NCBI RefSeq assembly: GCF_019393635.1
Contig: NC_057866.1
Location: 277,334,874 to 277,398,873, forward strand
Length of the DNA: 64,000 bases
Direction: 5' to 3'
Source of the DNA: Dromiciops gliroides
Lineage: Eukaryota; Chordata; Mammalia; Microbiotheria; Microbiotheriidae
In this document: positions 54,361 through 64,000 of the stretch, one piece after another
Layout: each line of letters starts with the position of its first letter
Position numbering within the stretch: the first letter of the stretch is position 1
Notes under the pieces: model-generated
The model's input: the letters and a program-made list of their open reading frames with translations, nothing else
The model's database searches: none
Told to the model about the DNA's origin: nothing
Position numbers and translations under genes: made by a program

Positions 54361-56654
54361 ATGCAGGAAGCTCCTTGTGTCTGTAGCTGCAGAGGAGGCT
54401 CGTCCTGCATTGGCAGAGGGAGTTCCCTCCCCTGTGAGTTCCCTATGGCACTGACTTCCAGTCCCTGTCCCTGTTACATTCTTACACACACCCAGCTCTT
54501 CACCCTCTGCACCATGAGGGCTGGCGGAGGGTCTCAGCCCAACCTTGTGTCCCCTTCAGCATCCAGACCAGGGCTCCGGACTCAGAGCGTGCTTAAGGAG
54601 TGTCTGTCTGGTGGAATGGCAGGTTTTTAAAACCGTTCGGGTTCAGTGAACTTTTTCTTTTAAAAGAAAATCCTTCCTAAAAAGGGTTGGTTGGAAGGGT
54701 GAGAAGGAGAGATAGAGAGTAAAAGCTAGGAGACGTCAAAACGAAAGAGCGATCAAGCCTATTTTTAAAATGCTAAAATAAATCTGCTGAATAAATCAAC
54801 AGCATCGAAGCTTCCCTGAGCACCCGGGCAGCAGGGCCTTCCCTAGGCTAAATGTGCTCCTGGCACGTTATCTGTGTTTGTCTTAAGGTGCCCACCACCC
54901 TCTGCCTTCCATCGGGCTCATTTGGGGCCAAAGGCTCTCATCACCTCCCCCCTCCCCCCATGGAATGTGTGCTCCTGGAGGGTGGGGCATGTGGCTTAGC
55001 GCTGTCTGGAAACTCCCCTGCCCCCCTTGCCTCCCAAGACCTAATGCAAATCGCAGACATGTTTGTTGAATGACTAAAAGAATGTAGCCTTCTTTTCTTC
55101 TTCCCTCTGGGTGTGCATTCCCATCTCGATGGGGGTTCTAGCCAGGCCACGGCTGACCACTTATGCTCCCTTTCCTTCCTGCCCCTTTGCCCAGTGGCGC
55201 CCCATTCATGAGGACAGAGCCGATTGTCCTTCCTCTCCATGAATGGCTCTCTTAGTTTGACTAATGAAGCAAAAGAGGGGAGGGTCTTACTCCATTTACA
55301 TTTCAGTGGGGATGGAGTCTGTCTGCTGCCCATGACCTACAAAACAGTCATCGCCCTCTTTCTCTGGTTCCCCTAGAGCTACCCAATAGACACTTTCCCC
55401 CCTCTAGCATCGCTAGGATTTAGATGGCAATCCATCCCATTGACCTCTCCCACCCTGCTCTCTTTGCCCCATAGAAGTGAATCTAGGCTCTTGGGGGGAG
55501 CCCTGCCAGGGAGGCCTGGGGTGGTGCCAGCCATGGTCTGTGTGGCCAGTCTGAGGAAGGGCCTAGCCTCTGCTTGGGGAGGGAACAGGAAGGAGGAGGA
55601 AGCAGCCGCCAGGTGATGGATTCTTTGCCAACAGGAATTCATGAACCAGATTAAGTTACAAAGCGGTCCTCAGTCCCAGGGTCCCTTTGGCTTCTGTGGT
55701 GACCCTGGCAGTTTGGCAGGAAAGGGACCAGGCAGAACATGCTGAGGACCCCAGGGAGTGCCTGCCCCCTAAGGCTTCATGAAGTTCTAGAGTACTGAAG
55801 TTGACTTTGGGGAAACCCTGTATTTACTGTGTAAACTCTAGCTGGGATGCCCTTGCCCAGGGTCCACCACTGAAGGACCGGATCCTGTCAGCCTTGATGT
55901 TCCTTCAGCAAACGAAACTACAGCTAGGAGGACATTTCATTTGTCCTTCGAGGAGCACTGGCTGTCCAGCTATCCCTGGGTCGTCTTGCGTGGTGCTGAT
56001 AGGAATTTACAAAAATGAAGAAGTAATGACAGCTTACCCCGCTGCTGCTGTTGGAGAAAATGCAGAGACAGAGTCTGACAGAGCTTGATTCAATTCCCCA
56101 ACTGTAGTCAGTGCACAACCACCATCATTAGTGACTTCATTGCAAAGGGAGGCATAGGGGAAGGGGGACAAAAGCTTGGTTCAGACATGAGAAAGGGGAG
56201 CTCATGCGTCATAGGAGACTGATACCCTGTCTCACACATGCTTTCTCCTGGTGTGGAGAGCCAAGAGATGCTGATGGGCCCAGCAAGAAGCCAACGGCTT
56301 CATAGAAAGTGGAAACCCTTGGATTCTAAGTGATGTTTTAACAGAGAAGGGGATGCTCTTGAGATCAGCTACCTGTGTGAGGTCAGACCGTCAGCCTGTT
56401 AGAGCAAAAATAAAAAGCTCCAAATCGGGAGAAAGAACATTTAAATGACGTGTCATCAACGAGATTCTTACCTGACCTGTTTAAGCAAGGCAAATGGGAA
56501 ACGTCAAATCGCAGAGGAGCATCATTTTCTAGGGAGGTTTAAGCATTGTGAATCGGTCTTGATTTCATCACCAAGAGGTCAGAGATGACAACCTAGGGCA
56601 GCACTAGTTTGGAGCATAAACTCATTTGGAAAAGCTTATGGAAGAAGGCCATGA
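54361..56654. other. Intron 1, mostly unassigned
   Basis: 54620-54820 is an AT-rich, repeat-free block. 54960-55075 resembles a worn L2 terminus ('gtgtgctcctggagggtgg', 'catgtttgttgaatgac'). 56390-56590 is another repeat-free block containing ATGACGTGTCATC. No coding domain. Confidence 0.4.
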
Positions 56655-56790
56655 ACAATCTTTTCTCCTAAAAGCGATTGTTATTCGTCCCTTGTTCTCA
56701 AAGAGGACCGATGACATCAGGAGGGCACCGTCTTGACTTGCGTATGAATTGATGTTGGGTGAGGCAAAGCTACGCAGAGTCACCAGCCCC
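56655..56790 (-). repeat. SINE 3' module, inverted
   Basis: 'ttgttctcaaagaggaccga', 'tgacatcaggagggcaccg' and 'gagtcaccagccccc' are the reverse complement of the module at 26466-26650. It lies directly upstream of the next SINE. Confidence 0.65.
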
Positions 56791-56811
56791 CCTCTCATAA
56801 AAGTAAGAAAT

Positions 56812-56968
56812 TGGGGGCAGCTAGATGGTGCAGTGGATAGAGCACCGGCCCTGGATTCAGGAGGACCTGAGTTCAAATCCGGCCTCAGACAATTGACACT
56901 TACTAGCTGTGTGACCCTGGGCAAGTCACTTAACCCCAGTTGCCTCACTAAAAAATAAATAAATAAAT
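56812..56968 (+). mobile_element. tRNA-derived SINE, mixed subfamily states
   Basis: Head of younger type (GATAGAGCACCGG), middle of older type (GATTCAGG, TTGACAC) and end CAGTTGCCTCAC, with an (AAAT)n tail. The 13-bp duplication 'aaaagtaagaaat' lies at 56799-56811 and 56969-56981. Confidence 0.93.
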
Positions 56969-57151
56969 AAAAGTAAGAAATCAGGGAAGGAAAATGCAAT
57001 TCACACAAAGCTTGGGGAGAAACCCGGCAAGGAAGGGGCATAGCAAGGGCCTTTATTAGATGCCTACGAAGTGCCAGACACTGGGGAAATCACACAGGCG
57101 AGCAAGGCTGTCCCTGGCCTCAAGGAGCTTCCCTTCTAATGGGGAAGACGG

Positions 57152-57307
57152 CACAGGTGAGGCGGCACAGGTGAGGCGGCACAGGTGAGGCGGCACAGGT
57201 GAGGCGGCACAGGTGAGGCGGCACAGGTGAGGCGGCACAGGTGAGGCGGCACAGGTGAGGCGGCACAGGTGAGGCGGCACAGGTGAGGCGGCACAGGTGA
57301 GGCGGCA
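57152..57307 (+). repeat. 14-bp GC-rich minisatellite, 11 copies
   Basis: Eleven virtually identical units of CACAGGTGAGGCGG in head-to-tail array. On the sense strand of MFHAS1 each unit contains CAG|GTGAGG, a close match to the 5' splice-site consensus, at 57154, 57168 and every 14 bp to 57294. One CpG per unit. The minus-strand open frames here only reflect the repeat (14 bp read over three frames). Confidence 0.97.
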
Positions 57308-59429
57308 TGGCAGGGAGACAGTCGAGAAGCGCCTGGTTCTAGACAAGAGAAGGCTGGCACCGACTGACATAAACTGTGCCTGTGTGAAGGGTCTTCTTGA
57401 GGAAGTGACGTAAAGAGGGTCCGGAGGCTTTCCTGACACACCCTCCACAGCGGTGCATCGCATTGTCCCTGTGCAGGGAAGCCTTAGGAAGGGTCACCAG
57501 AGAAGGCTGTGATGGAGAGAGGAGATGGGTGGTCATGGAGGGGAAGGCAGGGTAACAGATGGACAGCCCCCTATTCCATCCATATTCACCCAATGTCAGA
57601 GGTTCCCCTAGTGCTCTGGAGGTTCTGTGTCTGCATCGGTGGACAATGGGGAGCTGTGGGAGGGCTTAGAGCAGAGGAGTGCTTGGATGGACCTGGGAGT
57701 AACATTCTGGAGGATGGATGGAGGATGGATGGAGCGGGTGGAGAGAATGGAGTCAGCCCTTTCCTGAGCTCTCTCCAAGGAATAGCAGGATCCTGTTATG
57801 GCTCCGGGTGCCCCCACAGCAGCCAGGCTGCTGGTGACGCTGGCGACTCTGGATAGGGGCGCTCAGAGTCCCATAGCTCAGGTCTGTTTGCGTGTGTTTT
57901 ACCATCTTTTCTTTCAAGGCAGGATTCTGGCCAAACTGAATGTGACTCACCTCCCTGGCAGGCCCGGGTGCAGCAGCAGCACCTGCAGCCAATGGGTCTG
58001 AGCAGGCCAGGATGGCGGGGACGGGGGAGAAGAGCACCAGGCTTTGGATGGGTTTGCTTCTCAGCACAGGGAGGGACGTCCGTGTGCAGGGAGAAGCCCT
58101 TTGCAGGGTTTCTTTCTGAACTGGAGATAGGAGAGGAAGAGAGCCAGAGACACGCAGACAGACAAATACCTATTCTTTGGCCCAAGGGAAATCTGCCCAG
58201 CAGAGCCGAGACGGGCCTGCTCACCGGAGAGTGGGCTTCCCCTCAGACAAAGCCCAGAGAACCAACCTCCGGTCCCATGGGGATGTTGGAGCGAGAGCCT
58301 CACCTCAGCTACAGGCACGAGTAGAGCCCAGAGAGGTGGTGAGTCTGTGGGCAGAGCGCTGGGCTGAGTGAACGGGGTAAGGAGTGAGCCAGGCTGAACA
58401 GACTAAGGAGAGGCATCGGGCTGAACGAACAGGGTAAGGAGTGGCCCGTGGCTTCAAGTTAGAAGACGCTGGTCCGCAAAGACCAGAAACCTTCCTGTTT
58501 CACCAGGAACCACATCCTCAGCATCCCTGAGCCCACCTGCCCCCTCACTTCTGTGCCAAGGGCACGGGGGCGGGGGCTGGACTGCAATAGTGAAGGGGAA
58601 AGAGGAACCCCGAATCTCCTCTGGGGCTTGTTGGGTGGCTCCCAGCCCATGAGCTCTGCCCTCACAGGTACCCCAGGCCTCCCCTGCCAAGGTGAAACTT
58701 GGCCCGGGGATTTCCAGGCTCGGAGGTGAGTGCCCGATGCTCTCTGCGTCTCCTGAGAAGGCTGCAGCTGTTTCCTCTGCCCTGGGGGTGGGGGGGACGG
58801 CAGAGAGCCAGTTGCCCGTATGTTCGGCAGGCCCCACAGGAACTGGAAACTCACTGTGACTTTCAGTAAAGACCCCCGTCCTGGGCCCTGAAGGAGACAC
58901 ACAGATTCTTGAGAAAGGGCCCTGCCCTCAGTGGAGGGGTCAGAGAAAAGCTGAGAACTCTTACCTTCCTGCCCGGGCTGAAGCTAAAAAACCCATTGTC
59001 AGGGGTAGCATACTGGGCCTCCTTGTTCAGGTTGGCCAGTGGGAGGGAGCTCTGACCTTGGGGTGATTAGGTGACTGCTGGAAGGTTCTTGGTTTCCCCC
59101 ACAGAGATTGCGGGCACAGCCACAAACAATGGGCCGGCTGGCCTCCGGCTTCTGGTGGCAAGCCTCCCTGGCTGCCAGGCTGGGGCCTCTGATAAGAGCT
59201 TCCTCCTGGATAAAGAAGGGATCTGAGCCCCTGGGGAGGAAAGTGCCCTGTGAAGCTTCCTGAGCTGCCGCTGGCAGGAAGTCAGCCCCCCAAGCTGTAA
59301 CGTCTCAGGGAGGCGCAGCAGGGCAGGTTGGCTAGTGTGGCTGAGGAATGAATGGCACATACGGGGGAGTCCTGTGGGAACAGTCTGGAAGGCTAGGTTG
59401 GGGCCCTCCTCACCCCCTGCCTCAATCAT
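57308..59429. other. Intron 1, nothing recognised
   Basis: Fairly GC-rich sequence with short local duplications, e.g. 'gaacrgggtaaggagtg' at about 58372 and 58427. Overlapping frames at 57796-58224 and 58454-58902 show no domain. No MFHAS1 3' exon found. Confidence 0.4.
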
Positions 59430-59835
59430 CCCAGCCTCCCAACAGACCTCCCTGCCTCCCGGCTCAGCCTCTCCAACGCCTGCTCACACAAGGGGCCACT
59501 CCTAAAGCACTGCCCAGCTCCACACATCATAGTCTGTGGCTCCCTATCACCTCTGGCACCAAGTGCATTAAAAGCCCTTCACAGCTTGGTTCCCATCTAC
59601 CTTTCTGGCCCTGTTCCCTGGCGTCCCTGGGCCTGTGGGACTCCATGATCCTGCCAGACACATTTCCCTCCTCCTCGCCTTTGCAAGGTGGGCTCTGCTC
59701 AGTGCCTCCTTGTCCTTTAAGTCTTTCCTGATCAGCTAATGCCTCCTCACCCCTACCCACCCTAAGATACACTGAATTATTTTATACATGCTTTTGTATT
59801 TATTTGCTGTCTCCCCTAATTAAGGGAGCAGGAAG
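59430..59835 (+). repeat. L2 LINE fragment
   Basis: 'ctgtggctccctatcacctc', 'aagcccttcacagcttggtt' and 'tttgcaaggtgggctctg' follow the L2 3' coding order. The end near 59830 is 'ctgtctcccctaattaagg'. Confidence 0.65.
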
Positions 59836-61672
59836 GATTCTCAAGATTACCCTCTCCCCTCCCCCTCCCCTTTTGGGTCTGAAATGGTAATTTCATTATT
59901 ATAAGGAAGTCCCAGTATGGAAACTCCCTCTCCCAACATGAATAGGCAGCTCGCCAGTAACTTGGATTCTGGCACGGGGGGGGCCATGGAGAGCAGCTTC
60001 CCCATTCGATGGGAGAAGATAATGCTGAATAAATCCCAAGTGTTGGGGGAAGGGCAGGGCAGGGCACCGGCAGTACCTGAGCCAAGCGCTTCGAGGGAAG
60101 CTATCGTTACCGAGAAGCGGAGGTGAGGCTGGAACATCATCCAGGCGTGGGACGCAGCCTGGACAAAGTCACAGAGGAAGGAAATGAATGCCCTGGCCCG
60201 GGACAGCACTGGTCCAGTTCAGCTGCAATGAAGGAAGTGTGGGGGAAGGTAACATGCACTCAGCCTGGAGCCAGATGGGAAGAACTTAAAACTATGTTGT
60301 CCTTGCAGTCATAGGGATCCACTGCAGATTTTGCTTTGAGAACATCAACTTGGCAGCTGTGGGCAGGAGGGCTCAGGGAGGGCGCTGACACCAACTGGGG
60401 TGCGCCGCAATGCTGGGGACTTCCGCCTGTGGCCCGGCCCTCCCCCTGAACCCCCTCCTCCCTCCCCCCCCCAAGGATTCGGATGATGGTGGGATGGCAG
60501 TCTCTCGACCTGAGCCTTCCTCATGAAGTAAACACCAAGGTTGGAATATGTTTAGTCATGAGATGACCCACAGTGTCCCTCTGGTTCTGGTCCATAAATC
60601 TTCCAGCTCCATGGGCCACGTGAGAATCAGGGCATGTTCTGCTCCTGGGGAGTTTCCATGTGAACTGTGGCCCACCACATGCTAGGAGGGAGAGTCAGGG
60701 GGCTCTGATAGGCCCAGAGCCCCATTTGTGATGGTGTCCAGTTACCTTGCATGGGTGAAACACTGGCGTTCATAGAATGATTCTCTGGCTAAAGATGTCT
60801 CTGCTGCTCCTTTTCCCTCGCAGACTCGGGAACCCTTCTGGGATTTGGAGGCGAAAGGGATTGGCTCCCTCGTTTTGTACATCAGTGTAGGCCCAGAGAT
60901 CTTGAGTGGCCTGTCCAAGGAGGCAGGTCAGGAAGCCAGGAGCAAGGCCAGATAAAGAGGCTAGCTCTCTTGGCCCCAAATTTAGTGTCCCTATCCCATA
61001 ATATGTTATTTGCAAAGTAGAGCAAAATCACTGCCATTTGTGACTTGGAAGATGATCTTTCTTCTATAAGCTCATTCAGTCTCCGAAGAGGAGAATGCCA
61101 CCAAACTGTGTTCCTTCTTCAACTCTGTGCTCCCACACCCACTGAGCCCCCATCACGGGGCGCCGTGTGTGTTTCAGAACAGGGCAGGTGTAGGAAAGGC
61201 CTTTCTTGCTGTGGAGAGCATTTCTGGGTCTCCCTGACCCGCTGGTTGTTTGCTTTCTTCTACTGATGGCTGCTCATAGCTCATAGACATCCAGCACAGA
61301 GACTTGGGTGCAGGAAAATGACTTTTGCTCCTTTTTTATGCGGTTGCTCAGATCGAATCCTCTGCCAGAATCTGCCCAAGCAAGAGGGAGCGATGGGTCA
61401 GCTCAGCCAGATCAGGTGCTATTTTTAAAAGTCAATCAACAATAAGCCCAGTGGAATCTTGGTGTACCTGTCTGTGTCCCATGTAACTTTCATCCAGTTA
61501 CACACCTGCCAAGATGTGACCTATTGTAGAATCTGAGCTGCAAAACCCACCTGTCTCTTCCATGTGTTTTCATCATCAGTCCTCAGTACCTGTGTAGGTT
61601 AGGCTCACATTCAATGAGATAATATTTGTAAACTAATGAATTCTTGTTTCTCTCCCCCATTCCCTTCTTAAA
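59836..61672. other. Intron 1, nothing recognised
   Basis: No repeat family or exon identified. Frames at 59847-60209 and 61045-61266 show no domain. Confidence 0.4.
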
Positions 61673-61684
61673 GGTTTACTAGTG

Positions 61685-61839
61685 GGGCAGCTAGGTGGTG
61701 CAGTGGATAGAGCACTGGCCCTGGATTCAGGAGGACCTGGGTTCAAATCCAGCCTCAGACACTTCACACTTACTAGCTGTGTAGCATGTGACCCTGGACA
61801 AGTCACTTAACCCCAATTGCCTCACCAAAAAAAAAAAAA
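61685..61839 (+). mobile_element. tRNA-derived SINE, mixed subfamily states
   Basis: GATAGAGCAC head, GATTCAGG middle, AATTGCCTCAC end, with a local duplication 'gtgtagcatgtgacc' in the body. The 11-bp duplication 'gtttactagtg' lies at 61674-61684 and 61840-61850. Confidence 0.93.
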
Positions 61840-62214
61840 GTTTACTAGTGACAGGAAAGGAGGCATATGAGCTGGTGGGGTTATAGCTCAGGGCTTCTTC
61901 CTTGATCACCTTCCTGAGCACTAATACCATCCATGATTGTTCCCCATCATTCACTATTGTCCCCTCTTTCAGGGAGGGATTGATCTCTCACTACCCTGGA
62001 AATTGTGTGCATTCAGCCCAGCCCTCCTCTCACATCTGGGAGGATGTGACAGATATGGGATGATGTAACACATCTGGGACTGAGATGTCTGAGTCTAAAT
62101 GTGGCACGTTCTCTGTTATTGATGGAGAAGGCAAGTCAAGAACACAAGCGTAGATTGAGCCCTGACAGTGGGTCATGGGGCTGGAGATTCAGAGATCATC
62201 AAAAGAAAGCCCAT

Positions 62215-62376
62215 GGGGCAGCTAGGTGGCGCAGTGGATAGAGCACCGGCCCTGGAGTCAGGAGGACCTGAGTTCAAATTCGGCCTCAGACACTTAACAC
62301 TTACCAGCTGTGTAACCCTGGGCAAGTCACTTAACCCCAATTGCCTCACCAAAAAAAAAAAAAAAAGGGAAAAAAA
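62215..62376 (+). mobile_element. Young tRNA-derived SINE (AATTGCCTCAC type)
   Basis: Near-consensus copy with an A tail broken only by GGG. The perfect 14-bp duplication 'aaaagaaagcccat' lies at 62201-62214 and 62377-62390. Confidence 0.94.
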
Positions 62377-62701
62377 AAAAGAAAGCCCATCCCTGACCCC
62401 AAGGAGCCCATTCTAATGGGGAAAGACAGTGCTCCAAAGGGGGAAGGTATGGTGGGGAGGGAAGGGAAAAAAGAGCCGTGGTGTTGAAACCTGGAAAAAG
62501 TCAGGAGCAGAGCCAGGAAGGGGAGGCAGAGTCAGAAGAAAATAGCTTCTTGTGGAAATCTTCATAAATATTTCCCATTTTTCATCTCTTCCTTGTCCTC
62601 CCATCAATTTCAAACTTGAGTGTTCTTTGGAAGATCTGCTTTCGTGGTCCTCACACAGCTTGTTTGTCCTTCCCTTGCCTCTTGTTATTTGGAGGCGGTG
62701 A

Positions 62702-62707
<6 letters not shown>

Positions 62708-62767
<60 letters not shown>
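62708..62767 (+). repeat. (GA)n microsatellite
   Basis: About 30 uninterrupted GA units, directly followed by a MIR-type 3' end at 62770-62905 ('gcctcagtttcttcatatat', 'gtaaagtgctatataaattt'). The microsatellite seems to have replaced the MIR head. Confidence 0.95.
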
Positions 62768-62768
<1 letters not shown>

Positions 62769-62905
62769 GAGCCTGCAGTCAGGAAGACTGGCGGGGTGAT
62801 CCTGGGCAGGTCACTTCACCTCTGCCTGCCTCAGTTTCTTCATATATAAAATGGAGGTAATAGTAAAGTGCTATATAAATTTTAGGTGCCATCATCATCA
62901 TTATT

Positions 62906-64000
62906 TTATGAGGATTCACTACTCAAGATGTTCCACCATCCCCCATGGGACATTTTTCTTCTAAACAAGAGCTCTTTTGACCACTTCACTTTGCAAAGAC
63001 ATCACGTGTCTGATCGCTGAGACACTTTCTAGTCTCTCCTGACCGCCCTCTTGTAGGGATTGCTTTATATCCCTTGAGCCTCCACATGGAATGGTAATGG
63101 GCCATGTTGGCGGGGGTCATTGGTAGCTTGTTCATGTAGGTCAAGTCAGAGCTGCTTTTATTGCTGATCATATCTTCTCATTTTTATTCTTCTCATTTGG
63201 TGTTGGGCTTGATCACTGGGCTAAATAATGGGCAATCCGACTGGGCACTGACCCTGGTTCTACTGCCACTCCCACCTCAGTACCCTGTCAGGCACTGGGC
63301 ATATGATGCAAGCAAAAAGAAAGACGGTACCTGCCCTCAGGAGACTTCCATTGGAATGGGAGGGATACAACTGTGTGCGTTGGCAAGGGAGTGTAGTATG
63401 AATGATGGCACAGTTTGGAAATGGTGGGGAAATGACATGCCAGCCTGGTCCAGGACAGGGTGAGGTGAAAGCTCATCTCTCAGAGCCCTCGATGGTTCCA
63501 GGACTGATATGAACTGATATGGAATAAAGCCAACAGAACCAGATAAATACTTTACATAGTGGCCACAACCGTGTAAATGGAAAGAACAGAAAGAAAAAAG
63601 AGAAAGTGGCCACTGTGCAATTACAGTCGCTAAGCTTGGCCCCGAGAGTGGAGGAAATGCACCACCCTCCCCCCTACTTTACAGAGGTGGGGGTTTATGG
63701 GTGTGGAATACTGCATGCACTGTCAGATGTAGTTGGGCTGCTTTCTTTTCAAATCTTTGTTACAAGGGATAGTTTGCTGGGTTGGGAAAAGATAGATTCA
63801 GAAACGAAAGTGATGTTCAAGTGAAAGATATCAGTACAAGTGAAGGAAGAGGTGCCTAACCCTGTGATCTCTCTGATCTTCAACACCACTGAGCTTCAAA
63901 GGTCCAGTCTCTTCCAGTTTTGTTAAGAGCAGTCATGTCAGGATGCCAATAATTTGGCTCATTCAGTGCTGGGTTGACTCACTTACTGGACAAAGATCTC
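62906..64000. other. Intron 1, nothing recognised
   Basis: No exon or confident repeat. 63275-63420 has CR1/L3-like wording ('gtacctgccctcaggagact'). 63540-63830 is possibly an old L1 ORF2 end ('gatatggaataaagccaac'). Confidence 0.35.

Noticed and set aside
57056..57463. 135-residue minus-strand frame with a 14-residue repeat
   Set aside because: The peptide repeat is the 14-bp minisatellite read three times; no start context or domain.
58454..58902. Paired 147-148-residue minus-strand frames
   Set aside because: Overlapping frames in GC-rich intron with no domain and no conservation evidence.
44990..64000. MFHAS1 exon 2 or 3
   Set aside because: I looked for the family's C-terminal residues after HAFPG between an AG acceptor and a stop and saw none; probably beyond the window.

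Overview
The window is vertebrate nuclear DNA, almost certainly from a marsupial. The main evidence is about two dozen copies of one tRNA-derived SINE (A-box region, GAGTTCAAATCC B-box-like region, 3' end AATTGCCTCAC or CATTGCCC, A-rich tail, 10-16 bp target duplications). It matches the marsupial WSINE1/SINE1 type as I know it. Marsupial-style L1 3' ends, BovB/RTE, MIR/MAR1 and L2 fragments accompany it. I cannot name the species.

There is one confident protein gene. Positions 41875-44983 (+) hold a giant first coding exon of MFHAS1 (MASL1): an N-terminal segment, leucine-rich repeats, a Roc-type GTPase domain and a COR-like C-terminal region, 1036 codons plus one base, ending at a good splice donor (CAG|GTGAGC). 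A CpG island spans about 40.73-45.06 kb with GC boxes, a palindromic E-box, a 150-bp pyrimidine tract and a 5' leader carrying two start-stop uORFs and one uORF that overlaps the main start. I found no later exon, so 44984-64000 reads as the start of intron 1.

Layout: 1-40.7 kb is intergenic upstream DNA, dominated by nested retroelements. These include an old L2 split by an L1 that itself holds a SINE (6.6-8.4 kb). Two BovB halves lie in opposite orientation (18.56-20.88 kb), with an L1 and then a SINE inserted at the end. A decayed BED-finger/hAT transposase lies at 24.7-26.2 kb. A 14-bp-TIR transposon containing a 7SL RNA pseudogene lies at 27.77-28.39 kb. 40.3-40.9 kb is a cluster of simple repeats next to the promoter. 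41-45 kb is the MFHAS1 promoter and exon 1. 45-64 kb is intron 1, with a 3.65-kb minisatellite (48.5-52.2 kb) of 32-bp units in a roughly 1.05-kb higher-order order, and an 11-copy 14-bp repeat in which every unit carries a sense-strand splice-donor-like CAG|GTGAGG.

All assignments come from reading the sequence and remembered family features; no database search was run. Repeat boundaries are good to about 5-30 bp unless a target duplication is quoted.
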